Assembly: GCF_020360975.1 (NCBI RefSeq)
Contig: NW_025408672.1
Coordinates: 3,038,001 to 3,102,000 of the forward strand
From: Hirsutella rhossiliensis
Lineage: Eukaryota; Ascomycota; Sordariomycetes; Hypocreales; Ophiocordycipitaceae
Direction of reading: 5' to 3'
Length of the DNA: 64,000 nucleotides
The stretch's first letter is position 1, and each line of letters begins with the position of its first letter. Below, piece after piece: positions 10,584-22,853 of the stretch. The notes below the pieces were generated by a model. That model made no database searches, was not told the origin of the DNA, and saw nothing but the letters and a program-made list of their open reading frames with translations. The translations under genes and the position numbers were made by a program.

Positions 10584-12963
10584 GGCACTGTCAGATCCGG
10601 CTCGTGAGCTGGGGGCCGAAAGCTAGACGACCGGTAAAGGGAGGGAGGGGGTTCCCCCACTTCTCTCCCCCCCACCCAAGACAGTATGAATGGGTGGAAA
10701 ATGATGATCAGATTGAACCGGAAATAATGAATCCATCACAAACCATGCCCTCTGGACGTCCTGGGACAGGCGACGGCCATACTCTCGCTCACTGCCCGCC
10801 GTCGTGCGGCAGACTGGCAATTGCAAAAGGAAAACCAAAAATCAAAAACACCTAGGGCTGAGACGATCCGCGACGGGTGCCCATCTTGTTTCTGCAGCAA
10901 AGCAAATCGATAACATTTTTGGGCGAGATCTGGGCGAGAGGCCGAGGCAAGGAACGCTCCCTCTTTGCCTCGCCTATCCAGATCCGCCGGCCGGCCCCCC
11001 CCATCCGCCCCATGCCAAGGGAAAATTGCCTGTGTCGATAAGAGATGCCCCGGAGCGACCTATCAAGCGCCTCTTGGCCGCTGTCTTGCGACGCTGCGCT
11101 GCATGCATGTACACGCGCTGCACGCACGCTCAGTATGGACGTCGCAGGTACCTTGGCCTGTTCGTATTGCGAGGTTGGGCGTTGCTGGTAGTGGAAAAGG
11201 AGGACGCCGGTGAGCGCCTCGCCCGCCAAAAATGCTCCGTCGTTCCAGTGACTTGGTCGGGATGCATCACTGGTCCATTTCAGAATCGCCCGCCTCGCTG
11301 GATGTGAGTGCGTTGTGCCTCGTACTACCAGCAAGGTGGTGGTACTGGCCCGCCATGATAAGGCCCTGGCAGGTCATGGCGTGCAAAGCGCCACAGAAGG
11401 CCCCCCCCCGCCTGGTCAAAGGTGACGAGAGTACTGGTGCCTCTTCTCACGTCTTCGAGTTGCCAGCCCATCACCAAACCTCGCCGCTTGGTCTACTGTG
11501 GTAGTGCCAAGTGGTAATGCAAGGACGTGATGCCAAGCACTAACCCCAAGGTGCCCAAAAGGCCTTTTTAGAGCCCAGCCGCCAACGCACTCGGGCGCTG
11601 CCCTTGTATCCATCGGTGAGTACTTGCACAACTTCGCCTTGGATCCCTGCGCTGTTCCGCCACGCCGCGATGGACGTATGCAATTGCCCACATCAGACAC
11701 CAGTCCGCATTGCTGGCTACGTACTTCTAGATGATGCGCAGAATACCGGTCAGGTTCGTCAGGCGAGTTCTGCGGCTGTTCTGGCTGGTCCTTGCACAAA
11801 GGGTGGTTGTGACTTGAGCCGGCCGGCCACCTCTGCCGACTGACTGTACGGGGTATGTACCTCGCCCAGCGGTACTTGGTCTACTGGCGTCCGGGGTGTC
11901 GCGTAGCCCCATGTACCCAAGGTGGCGTGCAAGTCAGGCCGCTCCGAGGAGCCGTCGCCGCATCTTTTCGCGCCCATGTCGCCGCCATTGGCATATCTCC
12001 TCACTGTGCCCTTGGTCTCGGGTCGCCAACGAGTATATCAAGCACGCACTTCGGTCGACTGACATCCAGAGCCTGAACAAGGCCGGGTACCGGGTTCTGG
12101 GCCGCAGGATAAAAGGTGGTGGGGGTACATACTTAAGGTACCTCTAGTACTACGAGTAGTACCTACTAGTACTACCACTTACCTAAAGTACTACCCCGCC
12201 ACACCCCCCCCTGGCCAAGACGCCGCCTGTGGGTGGGCTCGGGCTGCTAGCACCGTCATCGGGAAGACGCTTCACCCCCACTGCACTCTCAGGGCTCCAG
12301 CGCCTTGGGACTAGCCCCAGGTACCTCGAGGTTTCATGGCCGCCGCCGCCGAGGTACTGTACTGCACTGTACCTCCCAGCCGGGGCGGTTTCCATGGCTG
12401 CCAGGCGGCCCACGCCCTCTCAACTGACCAAAGTCTCCAGTGGCTGTCCACCCGCCCCTACCCCAGTAAGCTTCCGCCCATCCATCCCTCTCTTCCTCTT
12501 GCTTCCTCGTGACGGGGGAGCGACATCTCTCTCTTCTCCTCCTCCTCCCACCACGCTCGTCCCGAGAGCCCATTCACCGGCTTCTTTCCTTGGCTGCCGA
12601 CCTTTTTTTTTGGTTATTGTCCCGGGCCCCATTCACCCGCTGCTGCTCCTATTGTGTGCTTCACATCCATTGCTCTCCCTATGGGGGGACGCCGGCAGCC
12701 CATTGTCTTTTGTTCTCTGCCGGCCGGCTGCAGCCATTCGCCCACGACCCGACCTTAGATAAAAGCATTCGACAATGTGACGACCTCTCACTCGACAACC
12801 TTTTCTTTCAGAAGTCCAACACCCAACGCACTTCCTTCCCAATCTCGCCCTCGAACGCTCCCGATTTCCCTACCCACCGCCACGGCGATCGGCATCATCC
12901 ACTTTCGCCCTTGGAACCACCCCGATCTGGCCCGGTTCGCGTTGACACGCGCATACGGCCATC

Positions 12964-15172
12964 ATGAACTCCCTCAAGGTTCCGGAGAGTGGCCTGCTGC
13001 TCGATGGGCCCTCTGAAGGGGACTCTTCCTCGCCTCCCCAGGCCTTTGTCCTCTCTCTCAGCGACGCCGTCGTTCAGAACCTCGTCCAGAGTGCTCGCAA
13101 TGGCGAGGATCTGCACCTCGCCTTGGGGAATATTCCGGTATGCTGACTCCTTGGAAAGCCACTCCTGCCCTGTCTCGGTCAAGGGCGCGTGTGTCTGCTG
13201 CTGGATGAGGCGTTGCCGAGCCGCGGCGTTGTGCCTTGTTTTCGTTTAGATGCAGTGGACATGCTGACAGCCAGGTTCACTTAGACGCTGCATTTTGGCT
13301 CCCAGTCACATGCAATCACCCCGCCCGACGATGACGTTCCGTACGACTTATACCTCACGAAACCATTCGAGTCGACGCGCAAGGCAGAGAGGCTGCCCCA
13401 CACGGGCTCACTGTTCAAGAAGCCCAAGCAACCCGCCTCGGACCAGAAGAAGACCTCGGCTAAGGCTGTAAAGGACGCGGACCAAAAAACAAACGGTGCC
13501 CCTACCAACGGCAAGAGCTCAACACCCTCCGCCTTGGAGTCCGACATCGAGGCTCTCCAGAACGGACTGGCGGCCCATGATGCGGCACGAGAGAGGTATG
13601 GCCCGAGTCGAGGTCAGACTCCTGGGCGTCGATATGCTAATCATTTCTAAAAGAGCTCGCATGGTCGAGAAGCTGCCTGCGTCGAGAAAGGGGGCAGACA
13701 AGGCAAAGGGCAAGCTTTGGCCAAATTACAACTCGACGCCCAAGTCAATGCCGACATCGCCCGCCCTCAACAACTCTGCGGCCTCGCCGTCCTCGACCCC
13801 TGCCTTGGATGCCTCGCAGCAGGTGATGGAACGAAAGAAGGAGCAAAGAGTTGTGCTCGTCCACGAATTGGCCGTCAAGGACCGGACAACAGACTACTTG
13901 CGGGGGAAATGGGCGGCCAGGGAGTCAGAGTTTCGACCAACTCTGGAGAAAATGGCCGAGTTCAGCCCGGACTCGAACAAGTGGGCGATGAAGAAGCCTT
14001 GTTGGAAGGAGCTGGACGTGTGGAGATACGACTACGGCACCCAGGAAGATCGGCTGACAGCCATCGACAACGCCGTTCGACAGTACGACAAGCAAAGGCT
14101 GTCATCATCCGAAGTGGAGTGGCAAAGGCTACTGCCAAAGGAGGAGCGAGGCAAGGGCAAGTGCTTGAGTCGTCTGCAGGCCAACCTTGCCAAGGGTCCT
14201 GCGCAGCAGCCGGCACCGAAAATCAAGGTACAGCGGGCGGATGATAGCTCCGGATCCAAGGACGACGGGGACAGCCTGGACACTGACAAGCCCAAGGCCA
14301 ACGGGGAAATCATGTCGAGATCGAACTCGAACCCTCTGCCCGCCAAGTCGAACAAGATCACGGCGCAGTCGGCTCAGGCCAAGCGCCTTCTTGGGAACTC
14401 CAAGGCCAAGGCGGCAGCGCAGAAGCCATCACCGACCAAGGCCAAGCCTGTGGCCAAGGGAAGCAGCGGGCGCGTCCTGTCGGCGGCCATAATCGAGAAT
14501 TCGGACTCGTCGGGCGACGAGGCCCCTGCGCAGAAAGCCAAGCCGGCTTCGTCCAAGCCCAAGGACACGGTCATTGTCAAGACGAAACCTCTGCATCGTG
14601 CACCGCCTGTCAAGCAGCGGCAGCCGCCGCCGCCGCCGCCGCCGTCGCGGCCCCCCGTGAAGCGAAGTCGCGACGACGACGATTCGAGCTCCAGCTCTGG
14701 CACCCCACTGTCGAAGCGGATCAAGCCAAAGCCGCAGCCGCTGCCTGCGCGAAGCACAAAGCAGCGACCGCCCAACGCGGGCCCGGCGTCCCGCAGCGCC
14801 GGCGCGCCTTCGTCGTTGAAGAGCAAGAAGACTTCACCGACCAAGTCTTCGCCGTTGGCGTCGTCGCCACCAACCAACGCATCGGACCTGGACGAAGAGA
14901 CGCCGCCGGCGCCATCCAAGAAACGCAAGGCCGAGAACGATAGCAAGCCAGGGCCGACGAAGCGACGGGTGGTTGAAAGCGTGCCGACGGACGTGCTGAG
15001 CAAGGCGCACAAGTTCAAGGCGTATTACCAAAAGTACGAGGCACTTCACTACGAGATCTCGGCGCTCGACGACCCGCCGCACGAGAAGCTGGCGGACCTA
15101 TTGGACATGAGAGGCCGGCTGCAGATGATGAAGAAGGAAATTTACAAGCAGTACTCGCCCGACAGAGAGTAA
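12964..15172 (+). CDS. ell1: RNA polymerase II elongation factor ELL homologue
   Basis: ELL stimulates transcription elongation by RNA polymerase II in the nucleus. Three exons: 12964-13137, 13285-13595 and 13654-15172, giving 667 residues. Introns are 147 and 58 nt; the second has a clear GCTAAT branch site. The N-terminus (SLKVPESGLLL, then VLSLSDAVVQNLVQSARNG, then PYDLYLTKPFE across intron 1) resembles the fungal ELL N-terminal domain. The last roughly 55 residues (AHKFKAYYQKYEALHYEIS onward) match the occludin/ELL homology domain, a coiled-coil partner-binding module. Between them is a long basic, low-complexity Lys/Pro/Ser/Ala linker with a poly-Pro run near 14629-14650. The start is the first ATG of the conserved frame. 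The family call comes from both end domains; the linker is not informative. Confidence 0.75.
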
Positions 15173-16915
15173 CGAGGATCGGGCTGGGGGCATGGACATT
15201 GGACGAACTTTGAATGCCCGGCAAGCAAGGGAGCGCTGATTTTGAAACCATTTGGCAAGAGGCCATGAAAGGCGTACAGGATAGTTTTCACCCAGACATT
15301 TGTCGGGTGCATTTGCATCAGGAATCATGGAAGGCCAGGGGACTTGCATGCATGCAGCAAGGGAGGATGAGGCGCTGGGCTGGCCAAGTGAGAGATTTTA
15401 ACTCGACTTTGATACCACGAACTTGAGAAAGGCCAGAGAGGCAAATACAACGAAAGTTACAAATGGACGAAGCAGACTCTGGCGTGATGTGCCTTGAGCT
15501 CGGGACTTAAGCGACGGGCATGGGTAGAGCGCGGTGCTCGGTGGGAGTTGTCTATTAATAACTGCGAGGCGGCCAATGGCATTTGACAGGGCGGCAGCGG
15601 TAAAAGTTCCCGGCCAAGTACGGATGTACCGCGAGGTACCTTTTGTTTCCAGCAGCATGGGATGGACGGCGGAGCTCGGGGTCATGATGATGGACGGCTG
15701 CTGCAAGGAGCAGATGGTTGGAAAGACGTGTACCAATGTGTACTGTACAAAAGTATATGATGAGCAGCCGAAAACGTGGAAGAGGATGAAGGAGGCATGG
15801 ATAGCTGACGGGGGGTTGCGGCTGGCACGATGGTAACGTATGACGCACATGCATCTTGTACGAATCCTTTGGGAGAAGGTACCTACGGATACTTGCCCAG
15901 GTAGCCAACCTGAGGTACCTTAAAAAGGTAAGTACTTTACTTAGGTAGGTACCTAGGCTATTTGAGCTGCCCAGCACCCGGCGCAATGTGCCGGACCGTT
16001 AACGTTGGTTAGTTGTACAGAACATGCATGCTTGTACCCGATAGGCCGGCCGGAGAGCTGGCATACAGGCAGGCAGGCAGGCAGGCACAGGCAGGCAGTG
16101 TGTAGTTGGGGAGGCATCAAGTGCAGCTCGTTTGCGGTTCTTCGTCCTCTCGGCTTGCGAAAGCATGCATGACGCGGCGCACACAATGGCTAATATTCAA
16201 GGGACAAGGACATGACGGGCATCAATGCCGAGGCATTTGATATCAAACAAGTGAAATGAATAAACACGGTACTTGGATGGGAGGGAGATGACATGCGGAG
16301 CCGACCAGCAGGGCCGGAAATCCAGTTCGGTCCACCGACATGGAGAAGCGAGGGATGCCCCTCTCTATGCTCGACGGGTGGTCCATGCAAAGGGCTACCT
16401 ATTTGTTTTGTTATCGTCCATCCGCTTGACTGGGCTCCTCGGCTTACAGCGCTGGAGGGCGCGCTCGGCCCGGCCCCAGCTGAGGAGTGGAGCGGAGTGA
16501 ACTCTGCAGGGCTCCGTTTTTTACGGCCCTCTCCTTGTCGTCCGTCCCGTCGCCGCTCCAGGAAAATTTCCCCTTGGCGTGTTCGCGATGTGAGGGAGAA
16601 ACAGCACGGGAGTTTCGAAAAGGGAACGGAAAAAGAAAGAAAGAAAGGGAAAGCACAACGACAGCGAGACTCTTGTAAACTAGGCCAAGGCCACAGATGA
16701 GTCGTCTTCTTCAATTAAGGGACTTGCTCCCTCTCTTCCAGCAATCAAGCGCGACAGCCCGTCTTTCCTCTCCACATCGCCTCCTTTTCACCGGCCTCTC
16801 AACTCCACACGCCCAGCGCCTGTCCAGCTGAGCGAGGCAACCCCACCTCCTGCCTTTCGCTTGAATTCGGGAAAGACGGGAAGAGAAAAGAGCACAGTAA
16901 AGGGGGCAGGCAAAC
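15173..16915. other. Intergenic region between ell1 and the methyltransferase gene
   Basis: Holds the ell1 3' region and the promoter of the next gene. A GTACC cluster lies at 15878-15960 and a GCAG-type tetranucleotide repeat at 16066-16099. No gene is supported. Confidence 0.6.
16066..16099 (+). repeat. (AGGC)n tetranucleotide repeat
   Basis: Eight near-perfect AGGC units with one CA interruption. Confidence 0.85.
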
Positions 16916-18158
16916 ATGACGTCGCCCCTGGACTGGCCGCAAATGTGGCAGAAGCCGAGCTGTGCGATTTTGCTCGCCACCCTCGACGCCCTGGAGCTGA
17001 GCCCGCCCACCTGGAACCGCGAGGGCGGGCGGCCGTCGACGGGCCACGAGTCGCTGGCCAGCCAGCGCAAGGGCGAGACGACGCGGTACCTGTCGAGCAT
17101 CATCAAGAGCCCGCTGGCGTGGATCGACGACGACGACCGCGAGCGCGTGTGGGAGCTGGCCAGCCGGCGCATGGCGGAGCGGTGCGGGCGGACCGCCATG
17201 GGCGAGCTGGTCCGGCACTGGCCCTTTGTCGGCGGCGGCGGCGGCGGCGAGTCCTTTGCGCTGACGGTCCGCGAGCCGGCGCTGACGGGCGACTCGCTCG
17301 GGCTCAAGACGTGGGCGTCATCGTACGTCCTGGCCCGCCACCTGCCGCGCCTGGCCGCTTCCACCACACCGTCGTCGTCGTCGTCGCTCTTCAAGCTCTT
17401 CGACGAGACCCTCGGCCAGCCGCGGCCGTCGGTGCTCGAGCTCGGCTCCGGCACGGGCTTGCTGGGCCTGGCCGCGGCGGCGCTCTGGAGGGTGCCCGTG
17501 GCGCTGAGCGATCTGCCGGGTATTGTGCCCAACCTCAAGCACAACGCCGATGCCAACGCCGCCCTCGTGGCTGCGCGCGGCGGGTCGCTGACAGTTGGGG
17601 CTTTGACCTGGGGAGGAGGGGAGGAAGAGGACACTGACCAGGGTCTTTTCGGTGTGCCCTTTCAGTTCAAGGTAAATGCAATCTCTGTTTCGCTTTCTTT
17701 TTCGAAATGGGAAAACGGCTCCCCTTTCGTCAATGAGAGACTTGATCCATAATATCATCCTCCCGAACCACGTACATATAACGTGGCAAGCATCATCCCC
17801 CGTGAAAGGGGGCCATTCCAGCTCACACTGACACGCGCCACCTTAGATCATCCTCGCCGCCGACCCGCTCTACGACGACAACCACCCTGGGCTGCTGGCA
17901 TCGGCCATTGGCCAGCACCTCGCGCTGGGACCTGACGCGCGAGCCGTCGTCATGGTGCCGCGGCGCGACGCGACGACACGGCGGCTGCTCGAGGCCTTTA
18001 AGCAGGCCATGCTGGATCTCGAGGCGCCGCTCTTCTGCGACCAAGAGGACGAGCTGGCCGGGCAGGACGACTGGGTGGACGACGATGAGGCGGGGGTGGT
18101 GCAGTGCTGGCTGGGCGTGTTTTCGAGGGGGGGGACGCCGGCGAGTTTCTGCTGCTGA
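16916..18158 (+). CDS. Family-16 protein-lysine methyltransferase (Rrg1/EFM2-like)
   Basis: A SAM-dependent protein-lysine methyltransferase. Fungal relatives (Rrg1, EFM2) methylate translation factors or respond to glucose. Two exons, 16916-17671 and 17847-18158, encode 355 residues; the intron is 175 nt with a CTTAG acceptor. The SAM-binding motif I reads VLELGSGTGLLGLAA from residue 173. The family motif after strand 4, AADPLYDD, begins exon 2, with Asp258 and Tyr261 in the D-x-x-Y pattern. ALSDLPGIVPNLKHN, between these two motifs, fits the nucleotide-binding region. The roughly 170-residue N-terminal extension (LKTWASSYVLARHL just before motif I) is usual for the Rrg1/EFM2 branch. The N-terminus has a Gly run near residues 104-110. 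The exact substrate cannot be told from sequence. Confidence 0.78.
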
Positions 18159-20121
18159 CGACTGTGCGTGCGTCAAGACCCGTCTGCTTGCTGCCAGGGG
18201 CGGTGCGTTTTGTCACGGACGGGGGAGCACGGGAGTACAGGCGGTTGGTTTCCCATCAGGGGTACCGCCAGACATGGGACATGGGATAGACACGGGCTTG
18301 GACTTGGACCTAGACTTGGACCTAGACTTGGACCTAGACTTAGACTTGGAACTGGGCGTGGAGAGGGGAAAATACAGATGGAGCCAAGGCCAGAGAGGGA
18401 CCGTTGCCGAACAAGCCAGTGCCCACGATCCTCCTTGTCTCACGCCAAAAGCGCGGCTCTGGCAGACGGGCGGGACCTGCGTGATCAGCCGTCGCCGAGG
18501 TGGTGCCATCGCGTAAGTATGTATGAAAGATGATGTGTGAATCGGCGCAAAGGAGCGAGAGGGGGAGAAGGCACGTGGGCGTCGCACAAGCAGTGCGGGG
18601 TCGCTGTCAAGGGGCATAGAGACGGACGGAGCGCGTGGAGGAGACGTGGCCGTCAACCAACATGGCAGATTCACAACAGAGTTGCCGTGATGGAGGCGGC
18701 GGGAGAAGCCGAGGCTGGAGGCGAAGACGGAGAGGAAAACGACGAGTGCGGTAGGACGCTTCCTTCTCCCCCTCGCAGCGCGGGCAAACAACACACGTGC
18801 ACCGGCTGACGGAGAGCAGGAAAGACGGGACGAGAAACGAGGGCCATCTTATTCTTGTTGGGCCTCAACCATGGCCTCTTCGTCGTCGGCCGCCCGGCGT
18901 GACGTGGACGCCTGGAACACGTCGGTTTTTGCTCACGTGGCGCCTTTCTCCTGCCGGGGGCGCTGCATCGCCATGCGCGAGGCTCGTCAGAGACCAAGGG
19001 GCAGCGTTCCGTCCCGTCTGTTTGCCTGCCTGGCTGCGAGTCTCGGCACGCGAGTGAGCGAGAGACGGGGGCTGGCTGCTCTCATCGTCGGAGGGGAAGC
19101 TGCGCTGCACACACGATGCTGGGGCTTTTGGGCCTCCAGAGATGGAGAGATGGAGAGAGCGAGAGAGCGGAAGACAACGAGGTTGCAGGTTGCAGCAGTT
19201 CGGCTTGCAAGGCCAATGGCCTCGATAAGGCCCCGGGATCCCTTATCTAACTAACTATTCATCCTATGCAGCTGCGCGCTCCCAACTACTACAGCAGCGT
19301 CAATAGGTGGAGGGGGGAGACGGAGGGGTGACCGCTGCTGTTCCCTCACCGCGGCGACCATGCTTTCTTTCATGCTCTGCTTCTACGCCCTTTCCCACCG
19401 CCTATGCGGGTTTCCCTCTCGCTCTCCCGACGTCTCGCTTGCCCCGGTTCTCGCAACATATTCGGGGCACGCGCAAATCCTCACCAACAATCGCCTCGCC
19501 TCGCCGCTCCCGTCATCCCATCACGACACCCTTCAACCCTCGGCGCCGCCCCCCACGGCGAGGCCACGAGACGTCGATCAGTGGCCTCATTCGAAACGGC
19601 TTGTGCTCCCATCCCCCCTTCCCTGGCGCGTCTGTGCTTCCTTTGGAGGGGGGGAATCATCGCCGCGCGGGCATCCTGTGATTGACGGACGGACGACAGC
19701 CGCACGCTTCTATTCTTCCTACTTATTTGCTGCGCTTCTCCCTCTTCTGCCCGCTCTCCTCTCCTCTTCTTTTCGGGCCACACGGGAAAACACGTGCTGC
19801 ACTCTCTCCGTCTATTGTTCTGCTCTTGAATCTGTTTTGAAAACCGCCAATAACCCAGCTCTGGCACCACCTGTTCCCTCTCCGTGCCCAGCTCTACCCT
19901 CCTCTTCCGGGCAACACTCAGTCATCATCGTCTACCTCTCTGTGCTTGACGCACTTGTTGGTGCACTGAATGCCCTCGGATCACACACTACACCCCTCTC
20001 GATAGTCAATAGGCGCCCAGGACCGGCTCCTCGCCAGAGCCGAGCCAAACATCCGAGGCCAGGCAACAACCGGCCTGTCTAGTCTCTGCGAAGCCTCTCT
20101 CTGCTCTACCGTGAGCCCAGC
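18159..20121. other. Intergenic region with a 12-bp minisatellite and a pyrimidine-rich leader
   Basis: No supported gene. The segment from about 19340 to 20121 is strongly pyrimidine-rich on the plus strand and is likely the promoter and long 5' leader of the gene at 20122. It contains open stretches, such as 19360-20082, without family resemblance. Confidence 0.5.
18295..18352 (+). repeat. 12-bp minisatellite (GACTTGGACCTA)n
   Basis: About four to five tandem copies of a 12-base unit with slight decay at the right end, just downstream of the methyltransferase stop codon. Confidence 0.85.
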
Positions 20122-20705
20122 ATGGTCGGCTCAGCAATCTACACCGACCTGGAGATTCTCTGGATCCTCGACCAGGTCCTTGCTAAAGCCAAACCTGCCG
20201 ACATCCAGTCCGGCTTCCTCAACCGCTTCGGCAGAGAAATCGGCCCCAGCCAGATTCGCTATGTCAAGAACAAATATGGAAAAGATCCTCGTTTCAAGTA
20301 AGTTTTCCTTTCCACGTCTCCCAATAGCCATGATACTAATGGAGACAACCGTTTAGTAGCCCCCTGATTAACAGAAGGACGGCGACGGCTTCTTCTCCTT
20401 GTTTGGCGACGGAATCCAGAGCCGGGGCGGCTCGCCTGTCCTACCAGCAAGCGCCTTCTCGGACTCAAGGACTCGCCCATCCTCTTCCGGGACCGTTCCC
20501 CAACTTGGCACCGCCCCAAACCCAGGGAGGGCTCTTCCTGCCTCACGCGGGCGTCAGACGGCCACGAGAGGAAGACGACGATCAGCCCGGAGGCAGGCCT
20601 CAGGAAGCTGAACGAGCCCCCAAGCGCAGACGGGAGCTTCCGCCGCCGCCGAGACTGATTCTTCCCGCCGCCCAACCGCCGCAAGAGGAAGAAGAGTACG
20701 ACGAG

Positions 20706-20737
<32 letters not shown>

Positions 20738-22853
20738 GGAGGAGGACCAAGAGGAGTCCCATGGCATTAGCCAAGATCCTGCCCCGGCCGCGCAAAAACA
20801 GTGTGTTGCTCCCGCGGAGCGAGAGACGCCGGCGCAAGACGACTACTAACCTTGGACCCTCCGCAGTCCGTCCCGGCGTGCGAGACGGGCTCACCGCGTA
20901 GCCAACGCCGCGCCTTCTCCTTTCTATGTTGCCACCGCTGCTGCTGCTGCTGCTGCCGCTGCCGCAGTCCCCCCGCCTCGGCCCGTCAGCTGGGCGCGCC
21001 TGAGCAGCCTCTCTCGCGGCAACTCGACGCCTCAGTACTGGGTCTCGCGAGCCCAGAGAGCCGCGTCTGGCAATAATGTGCCGCCGAGTGCCTTCGAGGA
21101 CCAGGCCAGTACGCCTTCCTCTCGAGGTCAACCAGGGGCAACGCATTTTGAAGCCTCAAGGAATAGGCATGATGCAACCCCCAGCCACGGCCGCGCCCGC
21201 GTTGCTGGCGAAACAACCAAGCCCGCAACTGAAGGATGCCACGGTCCCGATCCCGATACCTCTCCAACATCCGCTCGTGACGGTAGCGAGATGGCCGGTG
21301 ACGAGCACGCCGCTGCCGACAAGCCTCCAATCGTTGACTTGACGGGTGAGGACGTCGACTCCGCGCCTCAATACATGCCATTTCTCTACCAGGGCGGCCA
21401 TACCGTCCCGGCCGCGGCGAATCTGAGCAACCTAGGCTATGAATATCAGCAGCTGGGGAACACAAGCAGCAACGCCGGATACACCACACACAGCACGCTG
21501 TACTCCCACCACGGAACGCTCCCTGCCAACACGGCAAATGTGAACAACCTCTACGACTTCGCAAATGTGCAGCCAGCCCGCCGCGTGCCGAACCAGAATC
21601 TCCAGGCCAGCAGCCTCGGCGAGGGCGCGGCCGCCTTCGGTGACGCAGCTTTTGTCGGCAACTCGGGGCCACACTTCCGCAGCGGCGTAAACACCGGCGC
21701 GAGAGGTTACGGCTACGTTAATGCCGGTGCAAACACCCAACACCTCCAGAGCTCGACCAGTTTCAGAGATGAGCCGGCGTCGCCGGGGCTCGGGGGCAGT
21801 CAAGTCGTGACTAACATGCCCAACTTGAATCGGCCCCCTGGCCCCAGCTTCGCGGGGGAATACTATAGCCAGGCCGTCCCCCAACAAGAGGACCGTGAGC
21901 CCGGAGCGAGCCGCCGTCAGGGCCATAGGGCTGGCCTGAGTCGGAGGAGTAGAGCGATGCCTCCGCCTCCGGTGCCGCAGCGCGTTGGGCGGTCCTCGCC
22001 GCAAGTAGCGGCCCCGAGCAGTGTCGGCTCGCAAGCTCGGCCCAACGAATTGTTGCCCGAGATCTTGTCCCGGGAGTGGCTCCAGCAGCGGTACTCGGAA
22101 GAGGAGAGTGGGAGGATACTCGACCAGTTCCACAATGACCCTGATTACGAGCCGTTCCCGTTCGACGATCTGCTGCCGACGCCGCGCGTACATCTCCCAC
22201 AGCCGCTCTCCGAGAGGCAGAGCAGCCAGGGTGCTGCGTCCGTGCAGCAGCGGCAAGAGGCAGCCCCGCCGCGCCCTGTCGTCAGTACTGCTCCGACACC
22301 GGTGAGCGATGGCCCGGCGTGGGATCTCAGTGACGGGCAGCCGCCGAGCTCGGTGGAAGACGACAGCCCCATGGCGCAAGCCCTCGGGTTCGGCCGGGGT
22401 ACTATTGCCCCCAACGACTCGCTCTTGCAGCCCCCAAAGCAGGGCGGGCTTCAGTTGGAGCAAATACTCCAGGAAGCCGAGGGCGGAGGGGCCAGGCTCG
22501 CCCAAGACGCGTTCTACAATGCCAACGTGCCCCAGGCCAACGCGCCATTTCAACGAGGCGCGCATGTGAAGGATGAAATGCCCGATCCCTTCCTCATCTC
22601 CTCGCCCATGGCCAGCGGCTACCCCTCCCTCCGGGCCGAGGGAGATAACGGCACCGCGCCCAAGGAGCCCTCGGTTGCCCTCCCCTTCGACGACCCTCTC
22701 TTCTTCGACCCCGAGGATTTATATGGGGTCGAGGACCCCTTCGAAGCCTTTGCATCGCCACCGCATCCCGAGGCGAGCGGCGAGCAGTCTCCCAAGGACC
22801 CCTCGCCCGCCCAGCAGCCCGCGACGAAGCCCGACGACCCGGCGGCGGGCTAG
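20122..22853 (+). CDS. Unrecognised acidic, low-complexity protein (868 residues)
   Basis: I do not recognise this protein. Three exons: 20122-20297, 20357-20800 and 20867-22853. The short first exon encodes an ordered-looking 58-residue segment (TDLEILWILDQVLAKAKP, then FLNRFGREIGPSQIRYVKNKYG) that could be a small helical DNA-binding or Myb-like module. Exon 2 has a basic patch (APKRRREL) followed by an uninterrupted run of about 14 Glu near 20709-20750. The remainder is disordered and rich in Pro, Ser, Gln, Asn and Gly. The second intron (66 nt, divisible by 3, with branch site TACTAAC) contains the only in-frame stop, so retaining it would truncate the protein after the acidic region. A second possible acceptor for intron 1 lies 18 nt downstream at 20374. 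A nuclear regulatory role is a guess from composition only. Confidence 0.65.

Larger units (their letters stand above)
6366..12963. other. 6.6-kb region with no recognisable gene
   Basis: GC-rich, with many overlapping short open frames on both strands, none with family resemblance, sustained length or a convincing exon structure. It holds microsatellites (listed separately) and GTACC-motif clusters near 7319-7334, 9006-9125 and 12124-12190. The last few hundred bases are pyrimidine-rich and will include the promoter and 5' leader of the ELL gene at 12964. Confidence 0.5.

Noticed and set aside
18213..18794. 193-codon minus-strand frame with an Ser/Lys/Arg repeat
   Set aside because: The repeat is a translation of the 12-bp minisatellite, and the remainder shows no coding signs.
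19360..20082. 240-codon plus-strand open frame upstream of the gene at 20122
   Set aside because: Pyrimidine-rich sequence keeps it open. It has no domain or exon pattern and lies where the next gene's 5' leader should be.
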